From NCBI RefSeq assembly GCF_003850565.1, contig NZ_CP027706.1, forward strand, positions 1,364,001 to 1,428,000: a stretch of 64,000 nucleotides of DNA. Direction: 5' to 3'. The DNA comes from Pseudomonas sessilinigenes. Lineage in GTDB: Bacteria > Pseudomonadota > Gammaproteobacteria > Pseudomonadales > Pseudomonadaceae. The position numbers were made by a program, and so were the translations under genes. Below the pieces are notes generated by a model. The model ran no database searches, had not been told where the DNA came from, and saw only the letters and a list, made by a program, of their open reading frames with translations. Positions 25,100-34,221 of the stretch are shown here, one piece after another (position 1 is the stretch's first letter; every line of letters begins with the position of its first letter).

Positions 25100-27001
25100 A
25101 TGGGTCAGGCAAGTAGTCAGGCGGCGGGCGCCGAGCATTCGGCCGCACGGCCGTTGAGCATGCTGGTCGCCGCGGTAGGGGTGGTTTATGGCGACATCGG
25201 TACCAGCCCGCTCTATACCCTCAAAGAAGTCTTTTCCGGCAGTTATGGTGTCCAGGTCAACCACGATGGCGTATTCGGCATCCTGGCGCTGATCTTCTGG
25301 TCGCTGGTCTGGGTCGTCTCGATCAAGTACGTGCTGTTCATCCTGCGCGCCGACAACCAGGGCGAGGGCGGGATCATGGCCCTGACGGCATTGGCCCGTC
25401 GGGCATCGGCGTCGTATCCGCGACTGCGTTCGGTGCTGGTGATCCTTGGCCTGATCGGCGCCTCGTTGTTTTATGGCGACAGCATGATTACCCCGGCGAT
25501 CTCGGTGCTCTCGGCGGTCGAGGGGCTGGAGCTGGCGTTCAGTGGCCTGGAGCATTGGGTCGTGCCGTTGGCGTTGGTGGTCTTGGTGGCACTGTTCCTG
25601 ATCCAGAAACACGGTACCGACCGCATCGGCAAGCTGTTCGGTCCGGTGATGGTGGCCTGGTTCCTGGTCCTTGGAGGCTTGGGTATCCACGGTATCGCCC
25701 AGCATCCGGAAGTGCTGCAGGCGTTGAACCCTGTATGGGCCGTGCGCTTCTTCATCTCCCATCCGGGCATGGGTGTGGCGATCCTGGGGGCCGTAGTACT
25801 GGCCCTGACCGGTGCCGAGGCGCTGTATGCCGACATGGGCCACTTCGGGCGCAAGCCCATTGCCCGGGCCTGGTTCGCCCTGGTGCTGCCGGCGCTGGTA
25901 CTGAACTACTTCGGCCAGGGCGCGTTGCTGCTGGAAAACCCCGAGGCGGCACGCAACCCGTTCTACCTGCTGGCACCGAGCTGGGCCCTGATCCCGCTGG
26001 TGGGGCTGGCGACCCTGGCCACGGTGATCGCCTCCCAGGCGGTGATATCCGGGGCCTTTTCCCTGACTCGCCAGGCCATCCAGCTGGGGTACATCCCGCG
26101 GATGTACATCCAGCACACTTCCAGTGCCGAGCAAGGACAGATCTACATCGGTGCGGTGAACTGGTCGCTGATGGTCGGGGTGATCCTGCTGGTGCTGGGC
26201 TTCGAGTCCTCCGGCGCCCTGGCCTCGGCCTATGGCGTGGCGGTGACCGGCACCATGCTGATCACCAGCATCCTGGTGTCGGCGGTGATGCTGTTGCTGT
26301 GGAAGTGGTCGCCGGTACTGATCATGCCGATCCTGCTGGGCTTCCTGCTGGTGGATGGGCTGTTTTTCGCCGCCAACGTACCGAAGATCGTCCAGGGCGG
26401 TGCCTTCCCGGTGCTGGCGGGGATCGTGCTGTTCGTCCTGATGACCACCTGGAAACGCGGCAAGGAGCTGTTGGTGGATCGCCTGGACGAAGGGGGGCTG
26501 CCATTGCCGATCTTCATCGGCAGCATCCGCGTGCAGCCACCGCATCGGGTACAGGGCACCGCGGTGTTCCTCACTGCTCGTCCGGATGCCGTGCCCCATG
26601 CCTTGCTGCATAACCTGTTGCACAACCAGGTGCTGCATGAGCAAGTGGTGTTGCTGACGGTGGTCTACGAGGACATTCCGCGGGTGCCGACCCAACGCCG
26701 GTTCGAGGTGGACTCCTACGGCGAAGGCTTCTTCCGGGTGATCCTGCACTTTGGCTTCACCGACGAGCCGGACGTGCCTGAAGCGCTGAAGCTGTGCCAT
26801 CTGGACGAGCTGGACTTCAGCCCGATGCGCACCACCTATTTCCTCAGTCGCGAGACGGTGATCGCCTCCAAGCTGGTGGGCATGGCCCGCTGGCGCGAAG
26901 TGCTGTTCGCCTTCATGTTGAAGAACGCCAACGGCAACCTGCGCTTCTTCAAGCTGCCGGTGAACCGGGTGATCGAGCTGGGAACCCAGGTCGAGATCTG
27001 A
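25100..27001 (+). CDS. kup: Low-affinity K+ transporter Kup
   Basis: A 633-residue membrane protein of the KUP/HAK family, importing K+ with protons. About twelve transmembrane segments; signature [17 protein letters not shown] near residue 35 and [21 protein letters not shown] near 140, then a cytosolic C-terminal domain with [30 protein letters not shown] (25089-25095). The 297 bases upstream hold its promoter but no gene or riboswitch I recognise. Its terminator arms lie either side of a REP doublet (see findings). Confidence 0.95.
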   Translation: MGQASSQAAGAEHSAARPLSMLVAAVGVVYGDIGTSPLYTLKEVFSGSYGVQVNHDGVFGILALIFWSLVWVVSIKYVLFILRADNQGEGGIMALTALARRASASYPRLRSVLVILGLIGASLFYGDSMITPAISVLSAVEGLELAFSGLEHWVVPLALVVLVALFLIQKHGTDRIGKLFGPVMVAWFLVLGGLGIHGIAQHPEVLQALNPVWAVRFFISHPGMGVAILGAVVLALTGAEALYADMGHFGRKPIARAWFALVLPALVLNYFGQGALLLENPEAARNPFYLLAPSWALIPLVGLATLATVIASQAVISGAFSLTRQAIQLGYIPRMYIQHTSSAEQGQIYIGAVNWSLMVGVILLVLGFESSGALASAYGVAVTGTMLITSILVSAVMLLLWKWSPVLIMPILLGFLLVDGLFFAANVPKIVQGGAFPVLAGIVLFVLMTTWKRGKELLVDRLDEGGLPLPIFIGSIRVQPPHRVQGTAVFLTARPDAVPHALLHNLLHNQVLHEQVVLLTVVYEDIPRVPTQRRFEVDSYGEGFFRVILHFGFTDEPDVPEALKLCHLDELDFSPMRTTYFLSRETVIASKLVGMARWREVLFAFMLKNANGNLRFFKLPVNRVIELGTQVEI

Positions 27002-27013
27002 GGCCGCCCAAAC

Positions 27014-27178
27014 AAAAAGCCCCCGCCTGGCTCAGTGTAGGAGCAAGGCTTGCCCGCGATGGACTTCAGAGCGCTGCGTTTACCCAGTAGACACGTGCTA
27101 CGACCATCGCGAGCAATCGAGCGTCGACCGGCTGCTCCTAAACGGGATCAAGCACTACCACCTGGCGGGGGCCTTTTT
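27014..27178 (+). terminator. kup terminator split by a REP doublet
   Basis: AAAAAGCCCCCGCC ends at 27027 and GGCGGGGGCCTTTTT begins at 27164: the arms GCCCCCGCC (27019-27027) and GGCGGGGGC (27164-27172) pair over 9 bp and would form an ordinary terminator with T tract, but about 136 bases, mostly the REP doublet, now fill the loop. Function probably weakened. Confidence 0.7.
27036..27140. repeat. REP doublet (REPIN), copy B
   Basis: About 105 bases with TGTAGGAGC at the left and GCTCCTA at the right; reads as the reverse complement of copy A (4928-5030), sharing TAGGAGCAG, GGTCGACGCTCG, ATTGCTCGCGA and CCATCGCGGGCAAGCCT. The middle diverges, as in REPINs. Confidence 0.9.
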
Positions 27179-27214
27179 GTGCCTGCCTATAGGGCGGGCG
27201 GTGTTGTACCAGGC

Positions 27215-27240
27215 GAAAAAAAGCCCTCGCTGGGAGGGCT
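27215..27240 (-). terminator. Terminator of the VirJ/AcvB-type gene
   Basis: AGCCCTC-GCTGG-GAGGGCT (27222-27240, 7-bp stem) preceded by an A run that is a T run on the minus strand; lies 43 bases past the stop codon of the minus-strand gene. Confidence 0.75.
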
Positions 27241-27283
27241 TCTATTTTGCGGGTGTCACCGTGTCCGGTGACCCGGGTGCCAC

Positions 27284-28576
27284 TTAGTTGCTGGCGTTTT
27301 CCTTGCCCTGGCGTTTCTCGATGATCTCCACCAGGCGCTTGGCCAGGGCTGGGTAGTTCTCGTCGAAGTGGTGGCCGCCTGGCAGCTTCATCGCTTCGCC
27401 AACCGCGGTCTTGTCGGTGCAGCCACTCTCGTTGACCTCTTCAACGCCGTAGATGCACACCACTTTGGCTGCTGGCAGCTTGGCCATTTCCGGCCCGGTG
27501 GCGGCTTCTTTGCCGGCGTTGCCCAGCCAGCCCTCGACTTCGATCTCGAAGCTGCCGGTGCGGGCGAAGGCCAGCAGGATAATGGCGTCCACTCGTTGCT
27601 GCTCGGCTTCCGGCAGGCGATTGTAGATAGCTGGCAGTACGTCGGCGCCGAAGGAGTAGCCGGTCAGGACGAAGCGCTTGGTGCCCCACTTCTGCCGGTA
27701 GTGCTGCATCAGCTCGGTGAGGTCGGTGGCGCTTTGTTCCGGAGTCTTGTGCTGCCAGTAGTAGCGCAGGGTATCGATACCCACCACCGGATACCCGATC
27801 TTGGCCATTTCCCCGGCTACGTCGCGGTCCAGGTCGCGCCAGCCGCCGTCCCCGGAGAGGAACAGGGTCACGGTGTCCTTGGCCTGGCCGGCCGGGACTT
27901 CCACCACCGGGATGTTCAGCCCGCCATTGTCCGAACCTACCAGCAGCTTGCGCAGTTCGTTGTTCAGTACTTGTGGCAGGTGGATGTCGTAGTCGCTGAT
28001 GCTGGTGGTGGCGTTGGGGGTGTCGCGCACGAAGCCGGCGCTCTCGTCGTCCGGGTTGTCGTTCCAGGCGACCAGCCAGTGGCCGTGGGCCAGGGTCTTG
28101 GGCAGTGGGTCGGTGCAGCCGGGTGCCGGGTTGATGGTGAAGCCCACCGATACCGCCTGGGCCTTGTCGTCGCTTTGGGAGGCGATCCAGCGCCAGGCCA
28201 GGGCCGCGCCCGGGCCGATACCGCTGACCAGGGTAGCGGGGCCGTTGAGTTGCGGCAGGGCGTTTTGCAGCGCTTGCTCCTGCAGCTTGCAGTCATCCTT
28301 GGGCAGGACTACCTGGACGATTTGCGCCGCGCCACTACGGCTCAGGGCCAGCAGTTGCTTGTCGCTCAGGGTCGAGTCCGGCAGTACCGCCACGATGACG
28401 TGGGCCTTGGCAGTGGTGCCGGGGGTTACGCGAGTCAGGGTCGAGCCGTCGGCCTGGGTCAGTTGCTCCAGGGCTGGTTCCGGTGCCGGGCGGTTCCACC
28501 ACCAATAGCCGCCACCCGCAATCACAGCCAGGACCACCAGGGTGGCCAGCAGATACCGCAAAGAACGTTGAATCAT
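27284..28576 (-). CDS. VirJ/AcvB-family serine hydrolase (aminoacyl-PG hydrolase)
   Basis: A 430-residue exported protein with an N-terminal signal/anchor (LLATLVVLAVIAGGGYWWW, residues ~8-27). The C-terminal half is an alpha/beta-hydrolase with the nucleophile elbow GYSFGAD and a GHHFDE segment supplying the His. It matches the P. aeruginosa PA0919 type, a periplasmic hydrolase that removes the amino acid from alanyl-phosphatidylglycerol made by MprF, and Agrobacterium AcvB/VirJ. Starts on the last base of the mprF stop codon (1-base overlap), so synthase and hydrolase are translationally coupled. Confidence 0.85.
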   Translation of the reverse strand: MIQRSLRYLLATLVVLAVIAGGGYWWWNRPAPEPALEQLTQADGSTLTRVTPGTTAKAHVIVAVLPDSTLSDKQLLALSRSGAAQIVQVVLPKDDCKLQEQALQNALPQLNGPATLVSGIGPGAALAWRWIASQSDDKAQAVSVGFTINPAPGCTDPLPKTLAHGHWLVAWNDNPDDESAGFVRDTPNATTSISDYDIHLPQVLNNELRKLLVGSDNGGLNIPVVEVPAGQAKDTVTLFLSGDGGWRDLDRDVAGEMAKIGYPVVGIDTLRYYWQHKTPEQSATDLTELMQHYRQKWGTKRFVLTGYSFGADVLPAIYNRLPEAEQQRVDAIILLAFARTGSFEIEVEGWLGNAGKEAATGPEMAKLPAAKVVCIYGVEEVNESGCTDKTAVGEAMKLPGGHHFDENYPALAKRLVEIIEKRQGKENASN

Positions 28577-31215
28577 CAGCGTTTCACCAATCCAGTCAGG
28601 CCGCCCGCGATCAGGGCGGCGGTGTCGGCCAGTGCGACCAGCGGGTCCAGCCCTGCTGGCACGGCCATGTAACGGGGTTCCCAGTCAGGCTGGAACTTGT
28701 CTTTGAAGCGGCGCAGGCCCTGGAAGTTGTAGAGCTGCTCGCCGCGGCGGAACACCATCGAGCCCAGGCGTTGGGTCAGCGGTGCTCCACGGCGCGGTTG
28801 CAGGCCGGAAAGGGGCACCATCCCCAGGCTGAAGCGGGCATATCCATGATTTTTATAATGTTGGATCAGGCCGACCATCATGAACTCCATGGTCAGCTTT
28901 GGAGCATCCGGGTGCGCGCGCATCAGGTCGAGACTGGCCAGGTCATGGTTGTAGGTCTCGAGCAGGTTGGCAAAGGCCACCGGGCGTCCTTCAAAGCGAA
29001 TGATCGCGATACGGAAGTACTTGAGGTATTCGTCGCTGAAGCGGCCCAGGGAGAAACCTTTCTCCCGGACGTTCTTGCCGGTCAGCCAGGCATCGGAGAT
29101 GACCTTCAGCTCGTCCATCGGCGCTTGCCCGGCGTCGTGGATTTCCAGCGACAGGCCGTCGCGGGTTCCACGGTTCCAGGTGTAGCGCAGGTCCTTCATC
29201 TCCTTGCCCTTGGCCTCGAGGTCGAAGCGCTTGAGATCGACCCGGGCTTCTTCGCCGAGCTTGATCGCCGTCAGGCCGATGTCCATGTAGTAAGGCAGGT
29301 TTTCCGCCCGCACCTGGTAGAACACCGGGCGCGCGTGATGCACATCGCACAGGTCGCGGAACTGCCAGATCATCTCGGCGCGTTGCTGGGTCGGACCGAT
29401 CGGATCGTACAGCGCTACCAGGCTGCGGCCACGACGGGCATACATCAGGAAGGCATCGTCGTTGGGATGGAACAGCAGCGCCTTGTCGCCGGTCAGCGCC
29501 AGGCCGCCATCGGGTTGGGACGAGGCCATGAGGACCTTCGCCGCCTTGTCCAACTCCTCGCTTGTGGGCAGGTGGATCACGGGGCGCGCGGTGCGCAGCA
29601 GCCAGGTCAGGGATACCACCAGCAACAGCACTGCGGCTCCCAGCAATGAGCGCAGGCCACGGGGCGCATCGGCATCCAGGGTGAATTGCCACCACAGCTG
29701 GTGGCTGTAGGGGACATCCTGGTAGGCGAACAACAGCAGCCAGATGGAGGCTCCCAGCACGCAGAAGCTGGCCACCAGGTACAGCGGTGAGAAGGGCAGT
29801 TCGGTCAGGCGGCTAGGGCGATAGAACGAGCGACGGAAGACCGCCAGCAGACTGGCGGTCAGCGTCATCAGGCAGGCTTCCTCCCAGTCAAAACCCTTGA
29901 GCAGCGAGAGCAGGGCACCCACCAGCAACAGGATGGTGGTGAGCATCCAGGCGGCCGACAGGCGCCGGCGCAGGCCCTGGGCCAGTAGCAGGCAGAGTAC
30001 GCCGATCAGGCTGGCGCCGAAGTGCGAAGCATCCACCAGGCGGTGGGGAATCAGGAAGCCTACATGTTGCAGGCGTGTGTCGATTTCCGGAGTGGCGCCG
30101 GAGAACAGCAAGACGACGCCGGAGAGGAACACCAGCACGGCAAGGATAGGCGCAGCAAGGCCGGAGGCCACCCGTAGCGATTGCCGGGTCTGGAACAGGC
30201 GCTGGGCCTCATTGATCAGCAACAGCACGCAGGCCACGAGCATGGGCAGCACTACGTAGATCAAGCGATACAGCAGCAGCGCGGCGGCCAGGGGAGCGGC
30301 ACCGAGCTTATCGGCGAACGCCGCCAGCAGGATCGCTTCGAATACCCCGACACCGCCAGGAACATGGCTGAGCACCCCGGCAGCCAGGGCCAGCAGGTAG
30401 ACCAGCAGGAAGGCGCCGAACGGTGGGGCTTCGGGCAGCAGCAGGTAGAGCACGGTGGCGGCTGCGGCTACGTCCAGGGCGGTGATGATCAACTGCAGGA
30501 AGGTCAGGCGTGGCCCGGGCAGGCGCAGGGTACGGCGTCCGACTCGCACCAGCAGGTTGTCGCGCAGGGGTTGTTCGGGCAGGCGCCGCCGATAGATACC
30601 GATGGCCAGGACGGCGCCGAGTAGCAGGACCGCCAGTGCAATGCCCGCCAACAGGCTTTCAGGCAGGTGCAGGGCCACGGAGGCCGCCGGCAGGTTGCTC
30701 AGGGTTGCCAGGGCCGCGAGGGGCGGCAAGGCACAGCCCAGGGAAAGGCTGGCGAACAGGGTCATGTGGGCGACGTCGGAGGCCCCCAGGCCATGGCGCG
30801 CATAAAGGCGGTAGCGTACCGAGCCGCCGGAGAGCAGCGACAAGCCGATGGCGTTGCCAATGGCGAAGGCCGTGAAACCACCCAGGGCCAGGGTGCGTCC
30901 ACTCAGGCTGACACCGGCGTACCGGCTGGCGGACCACTCGTAGCCCAGCAGGATGATGAAGCCTGCGATGGTTGCGCCCAATGCACCGAGCAGGGTTGGC
31001 TTGGGTACTTCCAGGATTGAATCGTGGAGTGCGTAGAAGTCCAGTTCGCTGAGCAGGTGGCGGCAGGCGATCAAGGCAATGGCGAACAGCAGGAGTGTCA
31101 CCACCAGCCCCAGTGGTTGGCGATATTTGCTCAACAGGTCCAGCCAGCGCAAACGAGTGGCTGCAATGGGTTGTACGGTATCGGTGTCTTGTGAGTCAGA
31201 CGTGTTGGCGCGCAT
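28576..31215 (-). CDS. mprF: Phosphatidylglycerol aminoacyltransferase/flippase MprF
   Basis: A 879-residue membrane enzyme that moves alanine or lysine from aminoacyl-tRNA to phosphatidylglycerol and flips the product, lowering surface charge and cationic-peptide uptake. The N-terminal ~500 residues hold roughly 14 transmembrane helices with the family blocks GGFTAFAIGNAIGLSLLSGG and FLLVYLLALAAGVLSHVPGG; the soluble synthase domain follows (residues ~530-879) with RFDLEAKGKEMKDLRYTWNRG and LDLMRAHPDAPKLTMEFMMV. Start ATG 31215 has AGGTG upstream. P. aeruginosa MprF makes Ala-PG; specificity here is not deducible from sequence alone. Confidence 0.95.
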   Translation of the reverse strand: MRANTSDSQDTDTVQPIAATRLRWLDLLSKYRQPLGLVVTLLLFAIALIACRHLLSELDFYALHDSILEVPKPTLLGALGATIAGFIILLGYEWSASRYAGVSLSGRTLALGGFTAFAIGNAIGLSLLSGGSVRYRLYARHGLGASDVAHMTLFASLSLGCALPPLAALATLSNLPAASVALHLPESLLAGIALAVLLLGAVLAIGIYRRRLPEQPLRDNLLVRVGRRTLRLPGPRLTFLQLIITALDVAAAATVLYLLLPEAPPFGAFLLVYLLALAAGVLSHVPGGVGVFEAILLAAFADKLGAAPLAAALLLYRLIYVVLPMLVACVLLLINEAQRLFQTRQSLRVASGLAAPILAVLVFLSGVVLLFSGATPEIDTRLQHVGFLIPHRLVDASHFGASLIGVLCLLLAQGLRRRLSAAWMLTTILLLVGALLSLLKGFDWEEACLMTLTASLLAVFRRSFYRPSRLTELPFSPLYLVASFCVLGASIWLLLFAYQDVPYSHQLWWQFTLDADAPRGLRSLLGAAVLLLVVSLTWLLRTARPVIHLPTSEELDKAAKVLMASSQPDGGLALTGDKALLFHPNDDAFLMYARRGRSLVALYDPIGPTQQRAEMIWQFRDLCDVHHARPVFYQVRAENLPYYMDIGLTAIKLGEEARVDLKRFDLEAKGKEMKDLRYTWNRGTRDGLSLEIHDAGQAPMDELKVISDAWLTGKNVREKGFSLGRFSDEYLKYFRIAIIRFEGRPVAFANLLETYNHDLASLDLMRAHPDAPKLTMEFMMVGLIQHYKNHGYARFSLGMVPLSGLQPRRGAPLTQRLGSMVFRRGEQLYNFQGLRRFKDKFQPDWEPRYMAVPAGLDPLVALADTAALIAGGLTGLVKR

Positions 31216-31454
31216 CAATCACCTCGTGGATTGTGCGCGACAGGATGGGGGTATCCAGCCAAGTTACCAATCCCTGTAGAAAAAATAATTTCAAATATTA
31301 ACGCGTCTCACCGTGGCCCGGCGACCTTGTGCGACCAGCAACAAGGCAGGTACTCGAGACAGAGCATAGCTCGCATACTGAAGAGTCGAAGTATCGCTGA
31401 AGGTACGTAATACTTTTGCAGGTCATTGTTGCGAAAGGATTTTTTCACACACAC

Positions 31455-31486
31455 AAAAAAGGCCACTCTTTCGAGCAGCCTTTTTT
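31455..31486 (-). terminator. Terminator of the proximal tRNA-fMet gene
   Basis: An imperfect hairpin (GGCCACTC-TTTC-GAGCAGCC, with adjacent A run as the minus-strand T tract) just past the 3' end of the first tRNA gene. Confidence 0.65.
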
Positions 31487-31492
31487 GATATA

Positions 31493-31569
<77 letters not shown>

Positions 31570-31734
31570 TCTGTGGGGCGGCATTCTACAGGCGAACCGT
31601 CGAGTGTCAACCGTTAATGCCCAAAAGGGTCAAATAAGTGTCGAATGCCCCGGTTCGCTCTCTAACTGAAGGCCAGGCAAAGAGTTTATCGCTTGGGTCA
31701 GTGAGTTTTTGGAAAACGAACACGCAAAAAAAAA

Positions 31735-31755
31735 GGCCACTTCAAAGAAGTGGCC
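31735..31755 (-). terminator. Terminator of the distal tRNA-fMet gene
   Basis: GGCCACTTC-AAA-GAAGTGGCC, a perfect 9-bp stem with the ten-A run 31725-31734 (minus-strand T tract). Lies between the two tRNA genes, so each has its own terminator. Confidence 0.9.
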
Positions 31756-31767
31756 TTTTTCTATATC

Positions 31768-31844
<77 letters not shown>

Positions 31845-32060
31845 TCTGATGTGGCGGAATTCTACAGAGGATTTTAAGTGTGTCAATCATTAAATTTTAA
31901 AAAAGGCTTCCTGTTCAAATGCTTAGCACTCGATCAAGGGCTTTTCAAATGGCTTGGGGCCAGGTGGGGCGGGGCTTTCAGCTCTATTGGAGGCTGTGAG
32001 GCCATTGAGCGAATAAATTTCATCTGGCTCGCCTGTGTTGCCTGGCGATGATGCAAGGTA

Positions 32061-32076
32061 CTGGTGCTATATACAG
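32061..32076 (+). promoter_or_regulatory. LexA box of dinB
   Basis: CTGGTGCTATATACAG fits CTG-N10-CAG, with ATATACAG like the consensus right half, 65 bases before the dinB start. The likely -10 region overlaps it, so LexA repression is expected. Confidence 0.85.
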
Positions 32077-32141
32077 GTGTAGGTAGATACTTGTTTCTGT
32101 TTCCACTCAAGCCCCCGTCTTTTCATGATCCCTGCCTTCAT

Positions 32142-33206
32142 ATGATGCAACGCAAAATCATCCACATCGATTGTGATTGCTTCTATGCGGCCATCGAAAT
32201 GCGCGATGACCCGCAGCTGGCCCGCAAGCCTTTGGCAGTGGGCGGCTCAGCAGAGAGGCGGGGAGTGATCGCTACCTGCAATTATGAGGCGCGGGCGTAC
32301 GGTGTGCGATCGGCCATGTCATCGCGGCATGCGCTGGCCTTGTGCCCGGACCTGGTCATCGTCAAGCCGAGAATGGATGCCTATCGTGAGGCATCGAAAG
32401 AGATCCATGGGATCTTTCGCGACTACACCGACTTGATCGAGCCGTTATCGCTGGACGAAGCCTACCTGGATGTCTCCGACAGCTTGAGTTTTTCCGGTAG
32501 CGCCACGCGCATTGCCCAGGACATTCGTCGCCGGGTCTCCAACCAGTTGCATATCACGGTGTCGGCCGGTGTCGCGCCGAACAAGTTTCTGGCCAAGATC
32601 GCCAGCGACTGGAAAAAGCCCAACGGACTGTTTGTGATTACCCCGGATCAAGTGGAGGATTTCGTCTCCGAACTGCCGGTGGGAAAATTGCACGGCGTGG
32701 GCAAGGTGACTGCGGACAAGCTGGGGCGGCTGGGCATTGCCAACTGCTTGCAACTGCGGGACTGGGGCAAGCTGGCGCTGGTGCGCGAATTCGGCAGTTT
32801 TGGCGAACGGCTTTGGGGCTTGGCCCGGGGTATCGATGAGCGACCGGTACACAATGACAGCCGCAGGCAATCCATCAGCGTGGAAAATACCTACGATGTT
32901 GACCTGCCGGATCTAGAGAGCTGCCTGGAGAAATTGCCCGAGCTGATGGCAACCCTGGCCGGGCGGATAGAGCGCATCGATAGCAGCTATCGGCCAGGCA
33001 AGCCGTTCGTCAAGGTGAAGTTCCATGACTTTACCCAGACCACCCTGGAGCAGGCCGGGGCCGGGCGTGACCTGGACAGTTATCGGCAGTTGCTCAGCCA
33101 GGCCTTCAAGCGTGGTGGCAAGCCCGTGCGCTTGCTGGGGGTTGGTGTGCGTCTGCATGACTTGCGCGGTGGCCATGAACAGCTGGAGTTGTTCCAGGGC
33201 CAGTAG
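32142..33206 (+). CDS. dinB: DNA polymerase IV
   Basis: A 354-residue Y-family polymerase for translesion synthesis. Seen: the palm motifs IHIDCDCFYAAIEMRD (Mg2+-binding Asp), ACNYEARAYGVRS, and SLDEAYLDVSD with the second acidic pair; then thumb HhH motifs (HGVGKVTADKLGRLGI) and the little-finger domain. The C-terminus LELFQGQ resembles the beta-clamp-binding peptide (QLxLF-like). Start is ATG 32142 or 32145; both are in frame. SOS-controlled through the upstream LexA box. Confidence 0.97.
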   Translation: MMQRKIIHIDCDCFYAAIEMRDDPQLARKPLAVGGSAERRGVIATCNYEARAYGVRSAMSSRHALALCPDLVIVKPRMDAYREASKEIHGIFRDYTDLIEPLSLDEAYLDVSDSLSFSGSATRIAQDIRRRVSNQLHITVSAGVAPNKFLAKIASDWKKPNGLFVITPDQVEDFVSELPVGKLHGVGKVTADKLGRLGIANCLQLRDWGKLALVREFGSFGERLWGLARGIDERPVHNDSRRQSISVENTYDVDLPDLESCLEKLPELMATLAGRIERIDSSYRPGKPFVKVKFHDFTQTTLEQAGAGRDLDSYRQLLSQAFKRGGKPVRLLGVGVRLHDLRGGHEQLELFQGQ

Positions 33207-33250
33207 CGGGCGTTGGGTGCCATGGCGGGTCCATGGCACGGTGGGGAGGG

Positions 33251-34204
33251 TCAGTTGCTGCCGGGATCGGCTACCAGGCGGCCTGCATTCTTGGTCAGTG
33301 ACTTGAGAAACTCTTTTTGCAGCTCAGGATCGTTGCGAGTCAGCTCGATCAGGCTCTGCTCCAGTTCGCTCGCTTCTTCTTCCAGGCCCAGCTGCGACAG
33401 GCGCTTGACCCGGTGTACCCATTCGCTCACTTCGTCGTCTTCAAGATCGTCGTAGATCAGGGCGTGGGCTTCCAGCAATTTGCTGCGCAAGCCATTGCTG
33501 ATGCTCAGGGATGAGTCCGAATGCACTTCATCCTGTGCATCCTCGACGCTGATCTGCAGCTTGCCGATTTGCTTCAGGTCCTGTTCGGAAAAAGGATCGT
33601 CCAACAGGTTCAGGCGCAAGATGCCATTGCGATCGGTGCTCAACTCATAACTTTGCTTGCCGGCCTTGACCTGTACCGGGCGTTCGCTCCAGGGCAGGCT
33701 CGAATATTCCACGCGTTTGTCACGCTGGACTTCGTCGATCGCCGCCAGGTTCTGCTGGGCACGACCATGGGATGGCATGTTCATGAACGGGTTGAGCCCG
33801 GATACGCCGTAGCTGAGCCAGTCCTTGGTGACGCTGTCCGGCAGGTTGCCCAGGGCGAATACATTGACCACGTTGGCGCCAGCACCGGCCACCAGGGCTA
33901 CTGCGCCCAGCGGGATCTCGTAGACCTTGCGCCAGGGCTGGTAGGGCGTATAGCGGTCGTAGCGGCGCGTGACTTCGAACTCGGTCACTTCGAAAGTCTT
34001 TTGCTCGTGGATGCGTACCCGGCGTTGCGGCAGCTCAAGCACCTTAGGCTCACCGACATCGATTTGCAGGCTGTGGTCGAGCAGTTTGCGCTCGATCCGC
34101 TCCTCGTGTTCGCTGCGTTGCGACATTTGGTTGGCGCAGCCGCTGACCAGCAGGGCGCCGCACAAGGCGGCGCCACCGAGGCTTAAGGTGTTTCGCTTGA
34201 GCAT
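33251..34204 (-). CDS. Uncharacterised lipoprotein between dinB and proS
   Basis: A 317-residue protein with a lipobox (residues 18-23, LLVSGC) after a hydrophobic signal, so probably lipid-anchored in the envelope. Central hydrophobic stretch GAVALVAGAGANVVNVFALG (~100-120) and a charged, helical C-terminal half (ELEQSLIELTRNDPELQKEF). No enzyme motif is recognised. Convergent with dinB; its start lies 17 bases from the proS stop on the same strand, so it may follow proS in one transcript. Confidence 0.75.
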   Translation of the reverse strand: MLKRNTLSLGGAALCGALLVSGCANQMSQRSEHEERIERKLLDHSLQIDVGEPKVLELPQRRVRIHEQKTFEVTEFEVTRRYDRYTPYQPWRKVYEIPLGAVALVAGAGANVVNVFALGNLPDSVTKDWLSYGVSGLNPFMNMPSHGRAQQNLAAIDEVQRDKRVEYSSLPWSERPVQVKAGKQSYELSTDRNGILRLNLLDDPFSEQDLKQIGKLQISVEDAQDEVHSDSSLSISNGLRSKLLEAHALIYDDLEDDEVSEWVHRVKRLSQLGLEEEASELEQSLIELTRNDPELQKEFLKSLTKNAGRLVADPGSN

Positions 34205-34221
34205 GACGTCTCTATCTGGTT

